From: an uncultured Opitutaceae bacterium
GTDB taxonomy: Bacteria > Verrucomicrobiota > Verrucomicrobiia > Opitutales > Opitutaceae
Assembly (NCBI GenBank): GCA_903929355.1
Contig: CAIYUN010000018.1
Location: forward strand, 1-64,000
DNA: 64,000 nucleotides
Reading direction: 5' to 3'
The notes beneath the pieces are model-generated. The model searched no databases. It worked only from the letters and a program-made list of their open reading frames with translations, and was not told the origin of the DNA. Positions 52,726 through 63,520 of the stretch are shown piece by piece; the stretch's first letter is position 1; every line of letters begins with the position of its first letter. The position numbers and the translations under genes were made by a program.

Positions 52726-52901
52726 TTACGATCACCTGCAATCGCAACGACTACCTCGCTCTCGCGGCCCAGCTGCCGGAACATCCCGGCTTGATCATCC
52801 TGGTGCGCCGCCGTTCGCGACAGATCGAGACCAGCCGCCTGCTGATGCTGCTCAAAAAAGCCGGCGAACAGGGCCTCGCCCACAACATCAACTTCGCCTG
52901 A
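52565..52901 (+). pseudogene. DUF5615 PIN-like toxin, start region broken by frameshift
   Basis: DUF5615 proteins are PIN-like putative ribonuclease toxins that pair with DUF433. The body from 52602 is intact: VPGDIALLLRHWGHEATVLR, TTDEEAFAYARAHTMITITC, NRNDYLALAAQLPEHPGLII, and a C-terminal helix. The first acidic motif LDHDVPGD is read in this frame from about 52590, but no start codon lies in that frame after the preceding stop. With one T fewer at 52584-52589 the gene would start at the GTG at 52565 and read VKVRCEVFLDHDVPGD, overlapping the antitoxin stop. This is the normal layout of such pairs. A minus-one shift at the T run could alternatively fuse the two proteins. Confidence 0.75.
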
Positions 52902-53034
52902 GCGCAAATCCGGCTTCCAACTAATCTTGCCCATAATCAGCGTTGGTTTGCGGATGCGACCGGCCGCGTTTACCGCTTTCCTTGGCGAGGGAAAGAGGGT
53001 TGGATGGCCGAAGATCAACCCCGTCCAAGCCGCC

Positions 53035-55551
53035 ATGAAACCCCTGCTCCTAACCCTGGCCCTCGTGCTGGCCGCCGTCAGCGCGCCCGGCCAAATCGCC
53101 CCCTCGGCTCCGTCCGCGCAAGACGCCCCGGGCAACATCTCGGCCATTCCCGCCAACCCGGCCGACCAGCGCCTGACGCTGCCGCTTGAAACCAACTGGC
53201 TGTTCCAGCGGGTGGATGGGCCGGCCGAGGCGGCCAAGTGGACCACGGTCACCCTGCCGCATGACTGGGCCATCGCGGGTCCGTTCAGCGCGGACGCCAC
53301 CACCAAGCGCGGCGGGGCCTACTTGCCCGCCGGCGTCGCGAACTACCGGAAGTTCTTCACGCTCCCGGCCGCCGACGCGGGCCAGCGGGTGGAAATCCAG
53401 TTCGACGGCATCCAATCCAACGGGGAGGTATTTATCAACGGGCATTCGCTCGGCCTGCGGCCCTACGGCTATGTGGGCGTGAACTATGACCTGACTCCTT
53501 ACCTGACGTTTGGGCCGGACAAACCGAATGCCATCGATGTCCACGTGAACAATTCGTTCCAGCCGCTCTCGCGCTATTACACGGGCTCGGGGATCGAGCG
53601 CCATGTGCGGCTCGTGGTCACTAATCCCGTCCATGTGGAGACCTGGGGGCTGTATGTGACGACGAAGGACATCCGCCCGGTGACACTTGATTCCGGGCTG
53701 GGAGGAATCATCTCCACCCTGCATGTCCAGACTAAGGTGACCAACAGTTCCAACGCACCGCACACGGTGACGGTGACGCCAACGGTGACCGGACCCGACG
53801 GCAAGCCGGCGACGATTTATGTTATGGCAGTGGGTGGCTTCCCCTTGGCCCCGCCCCCCCCGCAAACCATCGCCGCCGGCCAGTCTGCCACCTTTGAGCA
53901 GGACATTGCGGTGCCCTCGCCCCAGCTCTGGGATCTCGAACACCGCAATCTCTATCAGGTAACCGCTACCGTGATGGAAAACAGCCTGGCCAGCATGAGG
54001 ATCGACAGCGAGCGAACAACGGTCGGCATCCGGCAGACCGAGTTCAAGCCGGAGACGGGGTTCTGGCTCAACGGGAAGAATGTCAAAATCCTCGGTGTGT
54101 GCCTGCACGAGGAAGGCGGCGCCATCGGCGAGGCGGTGCCACGCAGCGTGTATGAGGAGCGTTTCGGCGCGATGCAGGCGCTCGGGGTGAACGCGATCCG
54201 CTTCGCGCACAACCCGCCCAACCCCGTCGAGCTCGACGTCTGCGACCGCATGGGGATCCTGGTCATGGATGAAATGTTTGACTGCTGGATCGCGGCCAAG
54301 AACAACGCCGACAAGGGCTACAACCTGTTTTTCAACGAGTGGTCACTGAAGGATCTGCGCGACGCCGTTCGCCGCGACCGCAACCACCCCTCGATCGTGC
54401 TGTGGAGCACGGGCAACGAGATCCACGACTCGAGCAACAACCAGAAGACCCGCGACATTCTCAAGGGGCTGGTCGCCGCGTTCCATGAGAACGACCCTTC
54501 GCGCCCGGTGACGCAGGCGCTGCTGCAGCCGGACAAAAACAAGGACTATAGCAACGGCTACGCGGACACCCTCGATGTCATCGGCTCCAACTACCGCGAC
54601 TCCTACATGGTCAGCAGCCAGGCGGCCATCCCGACGCGCAAGCTCATCAACACCGAGGAGCACGAGGACGCGAGGACCTGGGATTTTCTGAGCAAACACC
54701 CACAACTGGCCGGCTGCTTCCTCTGGTCCGGCATCGATTATCTGGGCGAGGGCTTTGTCCCCAAGCAGCCCGGGGTGGACGACCCGGGCGGCGCCTGGCC
54801 GAACATCACGAGCGGCGCCGGACTCGTGGACCGCACGCTGGTGGTCAAGGGCAACGGCTACGAGCGCGAGGCGTTCTGGTCCAAGCAACCGGTGGTGCGC
54901 ATCGTGCGCACCAATGACCGGCCCACAGAAATCGGCGCGGGCGGGGACACGCCGCCGCCCACGGTCAAGCTGGTGGACAACTGGACGCCGCAGGGCAACT
55001 ACGCCCAGGCCGATGTGTCGATATTCAGCAATTGCGAGCAGGTGGAGCTGTACCTCAACGGGAAGTCGCTCGGGGTGAAGCCGCAGACGAACAACTCGTC
55101 GCCCCGCGAATGGAAATTCGCCTACGCCGCCGGCACGCTGCGGGCGGTGGGCCGCAATGGCGGCCAGGATGTGGCCAATGACGAACTCCGCACCGCCGGC
55201 GCCCCCGCGGCCATCGCGCTGACGGCCAGCCATACGACGGCCCGGCCGGAGTTTGACGACGTGGTTTTCGTCCGTGGGGCCATCACCGACGCCAACGGGG
55301 TGCGCATTCCCGATTGGGACACGACGGTCAGTTTCAAGGTCAGCGGGCCCGGTGTCATCCTGGCCACCGACAACGGCAAGCTGAACGACCTCACCCCTTT
55401 CCCCAGCCCGGAACGCACGGTCAAGGATGGCCGCATCCTCGCGCTCGTGCGGGCGACTGCTGCCACGGGGAAAATCGTGATCACGGCGACGGCCAAAGGG
55501 CTGCCGGCGGGGACGATCACGCTGGAAGCGGCGCCGGTGGCAGGGGAATGA
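53035..55551 (+). CDS. Glycoside hydrolase family 2 (beta-galactosidase-like)
   Basis: An 838-residue exported GH2 enzyme. A signal peptide (LLLTLALVLAAVSAPGQ) precedes the sugar-binding jelly-roll (NWLFQRVDGPAEAAKWTTVT, LPHDWAI), the Ig-like domain and the catalytic barrel. The barrel has the acid/base Glu in VLWSTGNEIHDSS and the likely nucleophile Glu in KLINTEEHEDARTWDF. It then has further C-terminal Ig-like domains (WTPQGNYAQADVSIFSNCEQ, VELYLNGKSLGVK; DVVFVRGAITDANGVRIPDW). GH2 enzymes with this type of tail remove galactose, mannose or glucuronic acid from polysaccharides; the exact specificity is unclear. The start directly precedes the signal peptide. Confidence 0.93.
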   Translation: MKPLLLTLALVLAAVSAPGQIAPSAPSAQDAPGNISAIPANPADQRLTLPLETNWLFQRVDGPAEAAKWTTVTLPHDWAIAGPFSADATTKRGGAYLPAGVANYRKFFTLPAADAGQRVEIQFDGIQSNGEVFINGHSLGLRPYGYVGVNYDLTPYLTFGPDKPNAIDVHVNNSFQPLSRYYTGSGIERHVRLVVTNPVHVETWGLYVTTKDIRPVTLDSGLGGIISTLHVQTKVTNSSNAPHTVTVTPTVTGPDGKPATIYVMAVGGFPLAPPPPQTIAAGQSATFEQDIAVPSPQLWDLEHRNLYQVTATVMENSLASMRIDSERTTVGIRQTEFKPETGFWLNGKNVKILGVCLHEEGGAIGEAVPRSVYEERFGAMQALGVNAIRFAHNPPNPVELDVCDRMGILVMDEMFDCWIAAKNNADKGYNLFFNEWSLKDLRDAVRRDRNHPSIVLWSTGNEIHDSSNNQKTRDILKGLVAAFHENDPSRPVTQALLQPDKNKDYSNGYADTLDVIGSNYRDSYMVSSQAAIPTRKLINTEEHEDARTWDFLSKHPQLAGCFLWSGIDYLGEGFVPKQPGVDDPGGAWPNITSGAGLVDRTLVVKGNGYEREAFWSKQPVVRIVRTNDRPTEIGAGGDTPPPTVKLVDNWTPQGNYAQADVSIFSNCEQVELYLNGKSLGVKPQTNNSSPREWKFAYAAGTLRAVGRNGGQDVANDELRTAGAPAAIALTASHTTARPEFDDVVFVRGAITDANGVRIPDWDTTVSFKVSGPGVILATDNGKLNDLTPFPSPERTVKDGRILALVRATAATGKIVITATAKGLPAGTITLEAAPVAGE

Positions 55552-55584
55552 TAGGACGGAGCCGAATTGTAAGATCGGGTGAGG

Positions 55585-55612
55585 AAAACCGGTTGGGTCA
55601 ACCAGTTCCACC
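55585..55612. repeat. Palindrome ACCGGTTGGGTCAACC, second copy
   Basis: AACCGGTTGGGTCAACCAGTT, about 34 bases after the GH2 stop, is the reversed copy of the palindrome at 18132-18160, with the outer flank GGTGGA/TCCACC also shared. It may work as a terminator hairpin. Confidence 0.65.
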
Positions 55613-55689
55613 TTGGGCTGCGGCGAGGTCGCCGTAGCCCCAGTTCGGCAGAGTGTGAGTAGAAGGTGAGGGGAGAACTCAATCTTCTA

Positions 55690-55719
55690 TTGACATTGAA
55701 ACTGAGTCTCAGTCATATT
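55690..55719 (+). promoter_or_regulatory. feo promoter with Fur-type operator
   Basis: TTGACA at 55690-55695 is a consensus -35, and CATATT at 55714-55719 is a fair -10 with 18-base spacing. Between them TGAAACT-G-AGTCTCA (55697-55711) is an inverted repeat with the 7-1-7 layout of a Fur box, and 6 of 7 arm positions pair. The position between the hexamers and before an iron-uptake operon makes iron-responsive repression likely. Confidence 0.6.
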
Positions 55720-55737
55720 GAGCCCCCCCCGTTCCTG

Positions 55738-56001
55738 ATGCCCAACACTGAAAGACACCGTCCGCCGCCGAAGATGCCGCTCACCGAACTGCCGGTGGGG
55801 GAATCGGCGCGGGTGTGCGCACTGGAAGGGGGGCCGGATCTGTGCCAGCGGCTGAGGGAGATCGGGTTCGGTGAATCGGTGGTGATAGAGAAGATTTCGG
55901 GCACAGGCACCCTGCTTTGCCGGGTATGTGGCACCCGAATCGCACTGAGCGACCGGGCGGCGCGGCACATCGTGGTTGAGCCGATCCGGCATAAAGGTTG
56001 A
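55738..56001 (+). CDS. feoA: FeoA, ferrous iron transport accessory protein 1
   Basis: An 87-residue SH3-like FeoA-domain protein: LTELPVGESARVCALEGGPD, LCQRLREIGFGESVVIEKIS, then LLCRVCGTRIALSDRAARHI. All three match the FeoA pattern of leading strand, R-L-x-x-(M/I)-G-(F/L) and final strand. FeoA assists FeoB. It has two extra Cys (LLCRVCG), unusual for this family, which may bind metal. It is the first gene of a feoA-feoA-feoB operon and starts about 20 bases after the predicted promoter. Confidence 0.93.
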   Translation: MPNTERHRPPPKMPLTELPVGESARVCALEGGPDLCQRLREIGFGESVVIEKISGTGTLLCRVCGTRIALSDRAARHIVVEPIRHKG

Positions 56002-56019
56002 AAAGCCCGACGTCTCCTC

Positions 56020-56262
56020 ATGGCCAGTACCATCAAGCTGTCTGAGCTCGCCGTCGGCGCGTCCGGAGTGGTGTGCGGGCTGCCCGCCACGGGAAGCACT
56101 TTTTTGCGGTTGCGCGAGATGGGGGTGTTGACCGGAACCACCGTCAAACTGGTGCGGGCCGCGCCGATGGGCGACCCGCTCGAAATCAAGGTGCGAGGCT
56201 ACCACCTTACGGTGCGGAAAAGCGAGGCGGAGCACATACTGCTCGAACCGCTGAAGGACTGA
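56020..56262 (+). CDS. feoA: FeoA, ferrous iron transport accessory protein 2
   Basis: An 80-residue second FeoA-domain protein: IKLSELAVGASGVVCGLPAT, FLRLREMGVLTGTTVKLVRA, then LEIKVRGYHLTVRKSEAEHI. It is closer to the standard FeoA pattern than its neighbour and lacks the Cys pair. It begins 18 bases after the first feoA. Two separate FeoA proteins upstream of feoB are common outside enterobacteria. Confidence 0.93.
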   Translation: MASTIKLSELAVGASGVVCGLPATGSTFLRLREMGVLTGTTVKLVRAAPMGDPLEIKVRGYHLTVRKSEAEHILLEPLKD

Positions 56263-56297
56263 AGACTGAAGGGTGGAACCTGAAAACCTGATTTGAA

Positions 56298-56433
56298 ACC
56301 ACGGATATCACGGATGAACACGGATTATCAATCAATGGTGGATTCTGCTCCCTTCATCGCAAGGGTGACTGAGATTGGCTCAAATCAAATCCCGTATCTT
56401 TCTGGATCCGTGCCTATCGGTGTAATCCGTGGT
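56298..56433. mobile_element. MITE-like element between feoA and feoB
   Basis: A 136-base element with about 28-base imperfect terminal inverted repeats: left ACCACGGATATCACGGATG plus AACACGGAT (56298-56325), right the reverse of ACCACGGATTACACCGATAG plus GCACGGAT (56406-56433). The inner part is AT-richer and has no coding capacity. The ends match the left part of the long repeats at 48408 and 49518. It splits the feo operon and lies 45 bases before the feoB start. Confidence 0.65.
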
Positions 56434-56477
56434 GGAATCCGACTGCCGGGTTTTGGCTGAAAGCAAACGGAGCAAAC

Positions 56478-58613
56478 ATGGCGTTGCCATCACATCTACA
56501 AACGGGAACCCCCAACCCGCCGGCAGCCGAACGACGGACGCCGGTGTATGCGCTGGTGGGGAATCCGAACTGCGGAAAAAGCACGCTGTTCAACGCGCTC
56601 ACGGGGCTGAAGCAGAAGGTCGGCAATTATCCCGGGGTGACGGTGGAGAAGAAGACGGGCACGGCGTGGTCCCAGCATGGGCAGCCGCTCACGGTGATCG
56701 ACCTGCCCGGCACCTACTCGCTGGCCGCGCGCTCGCCCGACGAGGCGGTGACCCGCGACGTGCTGCTGGGCCGCCGGGCCGACACGGCCCAGCCCGACCG
56801 CATCCTGTGCATCGTGGACGCGACGAACCTGGAGCGAAACCTCTACCTCGTCCACCAGGTGTTGGACCTGGGCCGGCCGGTCATCGTGGTGCTGAACATG
56901 ATGGACCTGGCGGTGGCGGCGGGGCTGCGCATCCGCGCGGCGCGGATGGAGCAGACACTGGGGGTGCCGGTGATCCCGTGCGAGGCGGTCAACGGCAAGG
57001 GGCTGATCGAGCTGACGCTGGCGATGAGCCGGCCCGACCTGCCGCTCTCGCGCCATGCGTGGGACGTGCCGGCGGCGATCGCGCCGGCCGTCGCGGAGCT
57101 GCAGGCTTCACTGCATGAAAACGACCGCCGCGCGCCCCTGATCGCGCGGGCCGAGGCCCTGCTGCTGCTGACCGATCAGGACAGCGTGCGGGTGGCCGGT
57201 TCGACGCCGCTGAGCGCGCGCACCACGGAGATCCTGCAAAGCTGGCGCGACCGGTGGACGGCCACGAACACCGACTGGGCGGGCACGCTCGTCAACTCGC
57301 GTTACGAGGCCATCACGCGCCTTTGCGCCGGGCTGGTGGAGGACGACGGCACGGCGGTCGGCCCGAGTGTGAGCGACCGGATCGACGCGGTGGTGACGCA
57401 CCGCCGGTGGGGCTGGCTGGTGCTTGTGGTGGTGATGGCGGCGCTGTTTCTCTCCATTTTCACCCTGGCGCAATATCCGATGGACTGGATCGCGGCCGGC
57501 ACCGACGCACTGGCGAACGGGGTGAAACACCACATGGCCGAAGGGGATTTGCGGAACCTGATCACGGACGGCGCGATTGCCGGGGTGGGCAGCGTGGTGA
57601 CCTTTCTCCCGCAGATCCTGATCCTGTTTTTTTTCATCGGTCTGCTGGAGAACACGGGCTACATGGCGCGGGCGGCGTTCATCATGGACCGGCTGATGAG
57701 CCGGGTCGGTCTGAACGGCAAGAGCTTCATCCCCCTGCTGAGTTCGCACGCCTGCGCGATCCCGGGCATCATGGCGACCCGCACGATCGAGGATCCCAAG
57801 GACCGGCTGGTGACGATCCTGGTCGCGCCGTTCATGAGCTGTTCGGCCCGGCTCCCGGTTTACCTGCTGATGATCGCCGCGCTGGTGCCGAACGGGGCGG
57901 TGCCGTTGGCCACCAAGGTCGGCCTGATGCTGCTCATGTATTCGCTGGGCGCGGGCGGAGCGTTCTTCTTTGCGTGGTTGTTCAAGCGGACACTGCTCAA
58001 GGGCGAGCCGCCGATGATGATCATGGAGCTGCCGCCTTACCGCCTGCCCGGTCTGAAGGACGTGGCGCTGCACATGGTCCAGCGCGCGGGAATCTTTCTC
58101 AAACGGGCGGGGACGGTCATTCTCGGCATCAGCATCGTGCTGTGGTTTCTCACCGCCTACCCCAAGGGGCCGGCGGGGGCGACCCCGGCGCAGCAAATCG
58201 CGCAGAGCTACGCCGGGATGGCCGGCCACGCGCTTGAGCCCGTGATCCGACCGCTGGGCTTCGACTGGCAGATCGGCATCGGGCTCATCAGCTCGTTCGC
58301 CGCGCGCGAGGTGTTTGTCAGCTCGATGGGAGTCGTGTTCAACGCCCAGACGAGCGACGAGGACACCACGCCGCTGCGCGACGCGCTGCGCCAGGCCCGC
58401 TGGCCGGACGGCCGGGCGCTATTCACCCCGCTCGTCTGCCTGACGTTGATGATATTCTATGTCTTTGCGCTCCAGTGCATGAGCACGATTGCGGTGGTGC
58501 GGCGGGAGACCAACTCGTGGCGCTGGCCGCTTTTTCAACTCATCTACCAGACTGGCACGGCCTGGGGGGTTTGTTTTGTGGTCTATCAGACCGGCCGCGC
58601 GCTGGGGTTCTGA
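56478..58613 (+). CDS. feoB: Ferrous iron transporter FeoB
   Basis: A 711-residue FeoB. The N-terminal G-domain has P-loop LVGNPNCGKSTLFNALTG, switch II DLPGTYSLAARS, and specificity motif VLNMMDLA. After the helical guanine-dissociation-inhibitor part come the membrane domain with FLPQILILFFFIGLLENTGY (a diagnostic FeoB phrase), Gate motifs MDRLMSRVGLNGKSFIPLLS and SHACAIPGIMATR, and ISSFAAREVFVSSMGVVF in the second half. Complete length and residues. It imports Fe2+ across the inner membrane with the FeoA proteins. The start is the first ATG before the G-domain. It is followed by a small Cys-rich protein typical of feo operons. Confidence 0.97.
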   Translation: MALPSHLQTGTPNPPAAERRTPVYALVGNPNCGKSTLFNALTGLKQKVGNYPGVTVEKKTGTAWSQHGQPLTVIDLPGTYSLAARSPDEAVTRDVLLGRRADTAQPDRILCIVDATNLERNLYLVHQVLDLGRPVIVVLNMMDLAVAAGLRIRAARMEQTLGVPVIPCEAVNGKGLIELTLAMSRPDLPLSRHAWDVPAAIAPAVAELQASLHENDRRAPLIARAEALLLLTDQDSVRVAGSTPLSARTTEILQSWRDRWTATNTDWAGTLVNSRYEAITRLCAGLVEDDGTAVGPSVSDRIDAVVTHRRWGWLVLVVVMAALFLSIFTLAQYPMDWIAAGTDALANGVKHHMAEGDLRNLITDGAIAGVGSVVTFLPQILILFFFIGLLENTGYMARAAFIMDRLMSRVGLNGKSFIPLLSSHACAIPGIMATRTIEDPKDRLVTILVAPFMSCSARLPVYLLMIAALVPNGAVPLATKVGLMLLMYSLGAGGAFFFAWLFKRTLLKGEPPMMIMELPPYRLPGLKDVALHMVQRAGIFLKRAGTVILGISIVLWFLTAYPKGPAGATPAQQIAQSYAGMAGHALEPVIRPLGFDWQIGIGLISSFAAREVFVSSMGVVFNAQTSDEDTTPLRDALRQARWPDGRALFTPLVCLTLMIFYVFALQCMSTIAVVRRETNSWRWPLFQLIYQTGTAWGVCFVVYQTGRALGF

Positions 58614-58692
58614 CCAACGATCACCCCTGCGGATTTCATCACCGGCTCCTCGCTTTCGAAACCTTTCCGGCTTTCCTGTCTGAGGACAAACC

Positions 58693-58848
58693 ATGACACC
58701 TGAAGTCCAAACCCTCACCGCGCTCGCACTCGTGGCCTTGGCTGCAATCTGGCTCGTGCTGAGCCTGCTGGCCAAGCGCCGGAGGCCCGGCTGCGGCGGG
58801 AACTGCGGGTGCGCGACGGATGAGCTGAAGGCCAAGCTGCGGCGTTGA
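58693..58848 (+). CDS. FeoB-associated Cys-rich membrane protein
   Basis: A 51-residue protein with one N-terminal membrane helix (LTALALVALAAIWLVLSLLA) and a Cys-rich tail (CGGNCGCATDELKAK), the hallmark of the small FeoB-associated Cys-rich membrane proteins. Such proteins may deliver or sense iron at FeoB. It starts 80 bases after the feoB stop, probably in the same operon. Confidence 0.85.
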   Translation: MTPEVQTLTALALVALAAIWLVLSLLAKRRRPGCGGNCGCATDELKAKLRR

Positions 58849-58882
58849 ACGACCTTGGACCCGCCAAAGGGCGTGCCGGGAA

Positions 58883-59692
58883 TCAGCCCCCGCCGGGGCG
58901 GTTGCCAGGCCGGTTGGAGGTGGTCACTGTGATCAACGGGGCGGCCCCGGGGAGGGTGTTTTTCGGGATGGAATTGGGGGGCGGGTTCACCCAATGGCCG
59001 GGAATCAGCGTGTAGGCCCCGTTTCGCACCACCCATTCGGTTGGCATGTAGAGGGAGGAGCTGCTGATGTAGGCCGCCGGCGTCGGTTCGACCTGACCTT
59101 GCTTCCAGTTGAAACGGCCCTGATTGTAATTCCAATACCCCGGCGACCAATGGAAGCCGGTGGTCAGCACTTGGGGCACGGTCTCGTTTATAGGCGGCGG
59201 CGGGGCGACCGTCACCGTCACGATTCCCGGAGCCTCGGGAGCGGCCCTGGGCTCCGGCGCGGGTGGCGGGGTGTAGAGCGGGGGCGGGGGCGGGACCGGG
59301 GGCGCCATGTCGGCGTAATAGCCCATGGCCGGCGCCGGAACGGGAACGGGAATATACCCGGGGGCCTGGGCCGGTTGGACCGCCGGCCCGGGCTCACCAT
59401 AAGCGGCCGCCACCGCGGAATCCGAGGTGCCGCCCGCCATCGCCATCGGCGTCACCGCCTGGGTGGTCTGCATCAACGCCATGGTGTTGAGAATGGCATT
59501 GCCGACGGTCTCGACATCGCGCTGCACCGCCTGGTCCCGGATTTGGGCGGCCAGGGCGCGTTGCTGCTCGGCCAGTTCCCGGGCGGGAAGCTCCACGGCG
59601 TGGACGTAAAAGGCGTAACCGCCGAGGACGGCGCCGGTGAAAACCACCGATGCACCCACAGCGGGCCAGGAGAAGGTGAGGTTCTTCCACAT
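58883..59692 (-). CDS. Membrane-anchored Pro-rich protein, paralog B
   Basis: A 269-residue protein, paralogous to 51521-52102. The N-terminal anchor (NLTFSWPAVGASVVFTGAVL, GGYAFYVHAVELP), coil (EQQRALAAQIRDQAVQRDVE) and NTMALMQTTQ are followed by a strongly Pro-rich outer region (PPVPPPPPLYTPPPAPEPR) and PQVLTTGFHWSPGYWNYNQG. It then has a segment with WVVRNGAYTLIPGHWVNPPP that resembles the YXWXPGXW motif of envelope proteins. The extra C-terminal domain is missing in paralog A. Function unknown. It is convergent with the feo operon, 34 bases away. Confidence 0.73.
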   Translation of the reverse strand: MWKNLTFSWPAVGASVVFTGAVLGGYAFYVHAVELPARELAEQQRALAAQIRDQAVQRDVETVGNAILNTMALMQTTQAVTPMAMAGGTSDSAVAAAYGEPGPAVQPAQAPGYIPVPVPAPAMGYYADMAPPVPPPPPLYTPPPAPEPRAAPEAPGIVTVTVAPPPPINETVPQVLTTGFHWSPGYWNYNQGRFNWKQGQVEPTPAAYISSSSLYMPTEWVVRNGAYTLIPGHWVNPPPNSIPKNTLPGAAPLITVTTSNRPGNRPGGG

Positions 59693-59858
59693 CGCAGGGA
59701 GGGGGTTAAGGGGGGAGGGCCTGGTTCTTGGTTCCTAGTGCCGGAGAATCTGAGGGGCGGGAACGAGAACGATTGGAGGGGGCAAGGGTTACGACGCCTG
59801 AGGATGGTATATGTTACAGGCGAAGACGGGGTTCGCAAATTATTTTTCCGTGGATGGC

Positions 59859-59879
59859 AGACGCCACGAAATGGCGTCC
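59859..59879. repeat. REP-like palindrome, copy 4 (degenerate)
   Basis: AGACGCCACGAAATGGCGTCC, with GCA before and CAACC after: the same palindrome as at 17582 and 30747 with three changes. It lies just after the 3' end of the zinc-ribbon gene. Confidence 0.65.
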
Positions 59880-59885
59880 CAACCC

Positions 59886-60590
59886 TCAGGCCTCCCACCA
59901 GACGATGCGGCCACACTGGTCGCAGGTGGCGAGCTGATCGCCCTTGCGGGCGACGGAGTCGGCCTCGCCGGAAACCTTGAGATGGCAGCCGCCGCACTTG
60001 CCGTCGTGGATGGCCACACACACAGGCTGGCCGTTGGTGGCGATGCGGTCGTAGAGACGCAGCGCCGGCGGATCCAGCGGGATGCGCGCCGCAGCGAGCG
60101 CCTCCCGCGCCTCAACGAGCTCGGTGCGCAGGCCGACCTCGCGCTCGCGCAGGGTGCGGATGCGGGTCTCGTGGCCGACGATGTTGGCCTTCATCTCGGC
60201 CTCGGCGTGGGCAAATTTCTTTTTCGCCCCGTCGATGGCGAACATCACCTCCAGCTCGCGCTCCTCCAGCTCGGCGACCGCCTTCTGGGCGGTCTCAATC
60301 TCGTGGCCCAGCGCCTGATATTCGTCGTTCTTGCGGACCTCCAACTGCTGGGTGCGGTATTTGCCCGCCCTCGCCTCAATCGAGCCGATCTCGGTCTCGA
60401 GGGACTTTTTCCTGACCTCCAGTTCAATGTGCTCGGCGCGGGCGGAGTCGATGGCGCCGCGCTCGGTGGCGATCTTTCCCTCCACCTCGGCGATCTCGGC
60501 GGGGAGGGACGCGAGCTGGGCCTCCAAGCCCAGTCGGCGCTGGTCGCGATCTTGGAGGACGAGCAGTTTTTCAAGGGCGGGGTGGCGCAT
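59886..60590 (-). CDS. Coiled-coil protein with C-terminal C4 zinc ribbon
   Basis: A 234-residue protein of the DUF164-type group: a long N-terminal coiled coil (residues about 1-175, LEAQLASLPAEIAEVEGKIA, EVMFAIDGAKKKFAHAEAEM) with a C-terminal zinc ribbon. The ribbon has two Cys pairs, CGGCHLKVS and CDQCGRIVWW. Members are found in many bacteria and may bind nucleic acid or proteins; the function is not settled. The start at 60590 (MRHPALEKLLVLQDRDQRRL) matches the family; the upstream open frame contains no conserved sequence. It is divergent from gyrB. Confidence 0.9.
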   Translation of the reverse strand: MRHPALEKLLVLQDRDQRRLGLEAQLASLPAEIAEVEGKIATERGAIDSARAEHIELEVRKKSLETEIGSIEARAGKYRTQQLEVRKNDEYQALGHEIETAQKAVAELEERELEVMFAIDGAKKKFAHAEAEMKANIVGHETRIRTLREREVGLRTELVEAREALAAARIPLDPPALRLYDRIATNGQPVCVAIHDGKCGGCHLKVSGEADSVARKGDQLATCDQCGRIVWWEA

Positions 60591-60708
60591 GCGGGCTTGG
60601 TGATGCTGGCATTGGGGCCAAAGGCAACACTCGGGGTTTTCAGCTTGGAGCGCCGGCCGACCAGGTCGTTCGTTATTATATATTAACCATGTATTTGCGA
60701 AGACCATG

Positions 60709-63370
<2,662 letters not shown>

Positions 63371-63478
63371 AACCCGGGATTTGAACAGAAGGCAACGAAG
63401 GGAACGAAGCGCCGCCAACGTCCATCCCATCATTCCGCCAACGTTGACCAGCTCCCCGTCCGCAAACGAAACGCCCTC

Positions 63479-63520
63479 ACTTCTCTGACTTCTGACTCCT
63501 GACCTCTGGCTTCTCTCTGA
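63479..63520 (+). repeat. Heptad repeat array ending at the gyrA start codon
   Basis: Six exact 7-base units: ACTTCTC, TGACTTC, TGACTCC, TGACCTC, TGGCTTC, TCTCTGA, immediately followed by the gyrA ATG at 63521. There is no Shine-Dalgarno sequence in the leader. Confidence 0.85.

Noticed and set aside
52927-53034. Upstream start for the GH2 enzyme
   Set aside because: The extension is not signal-like, while the ATG at 53035 starts a clear signal peptide.
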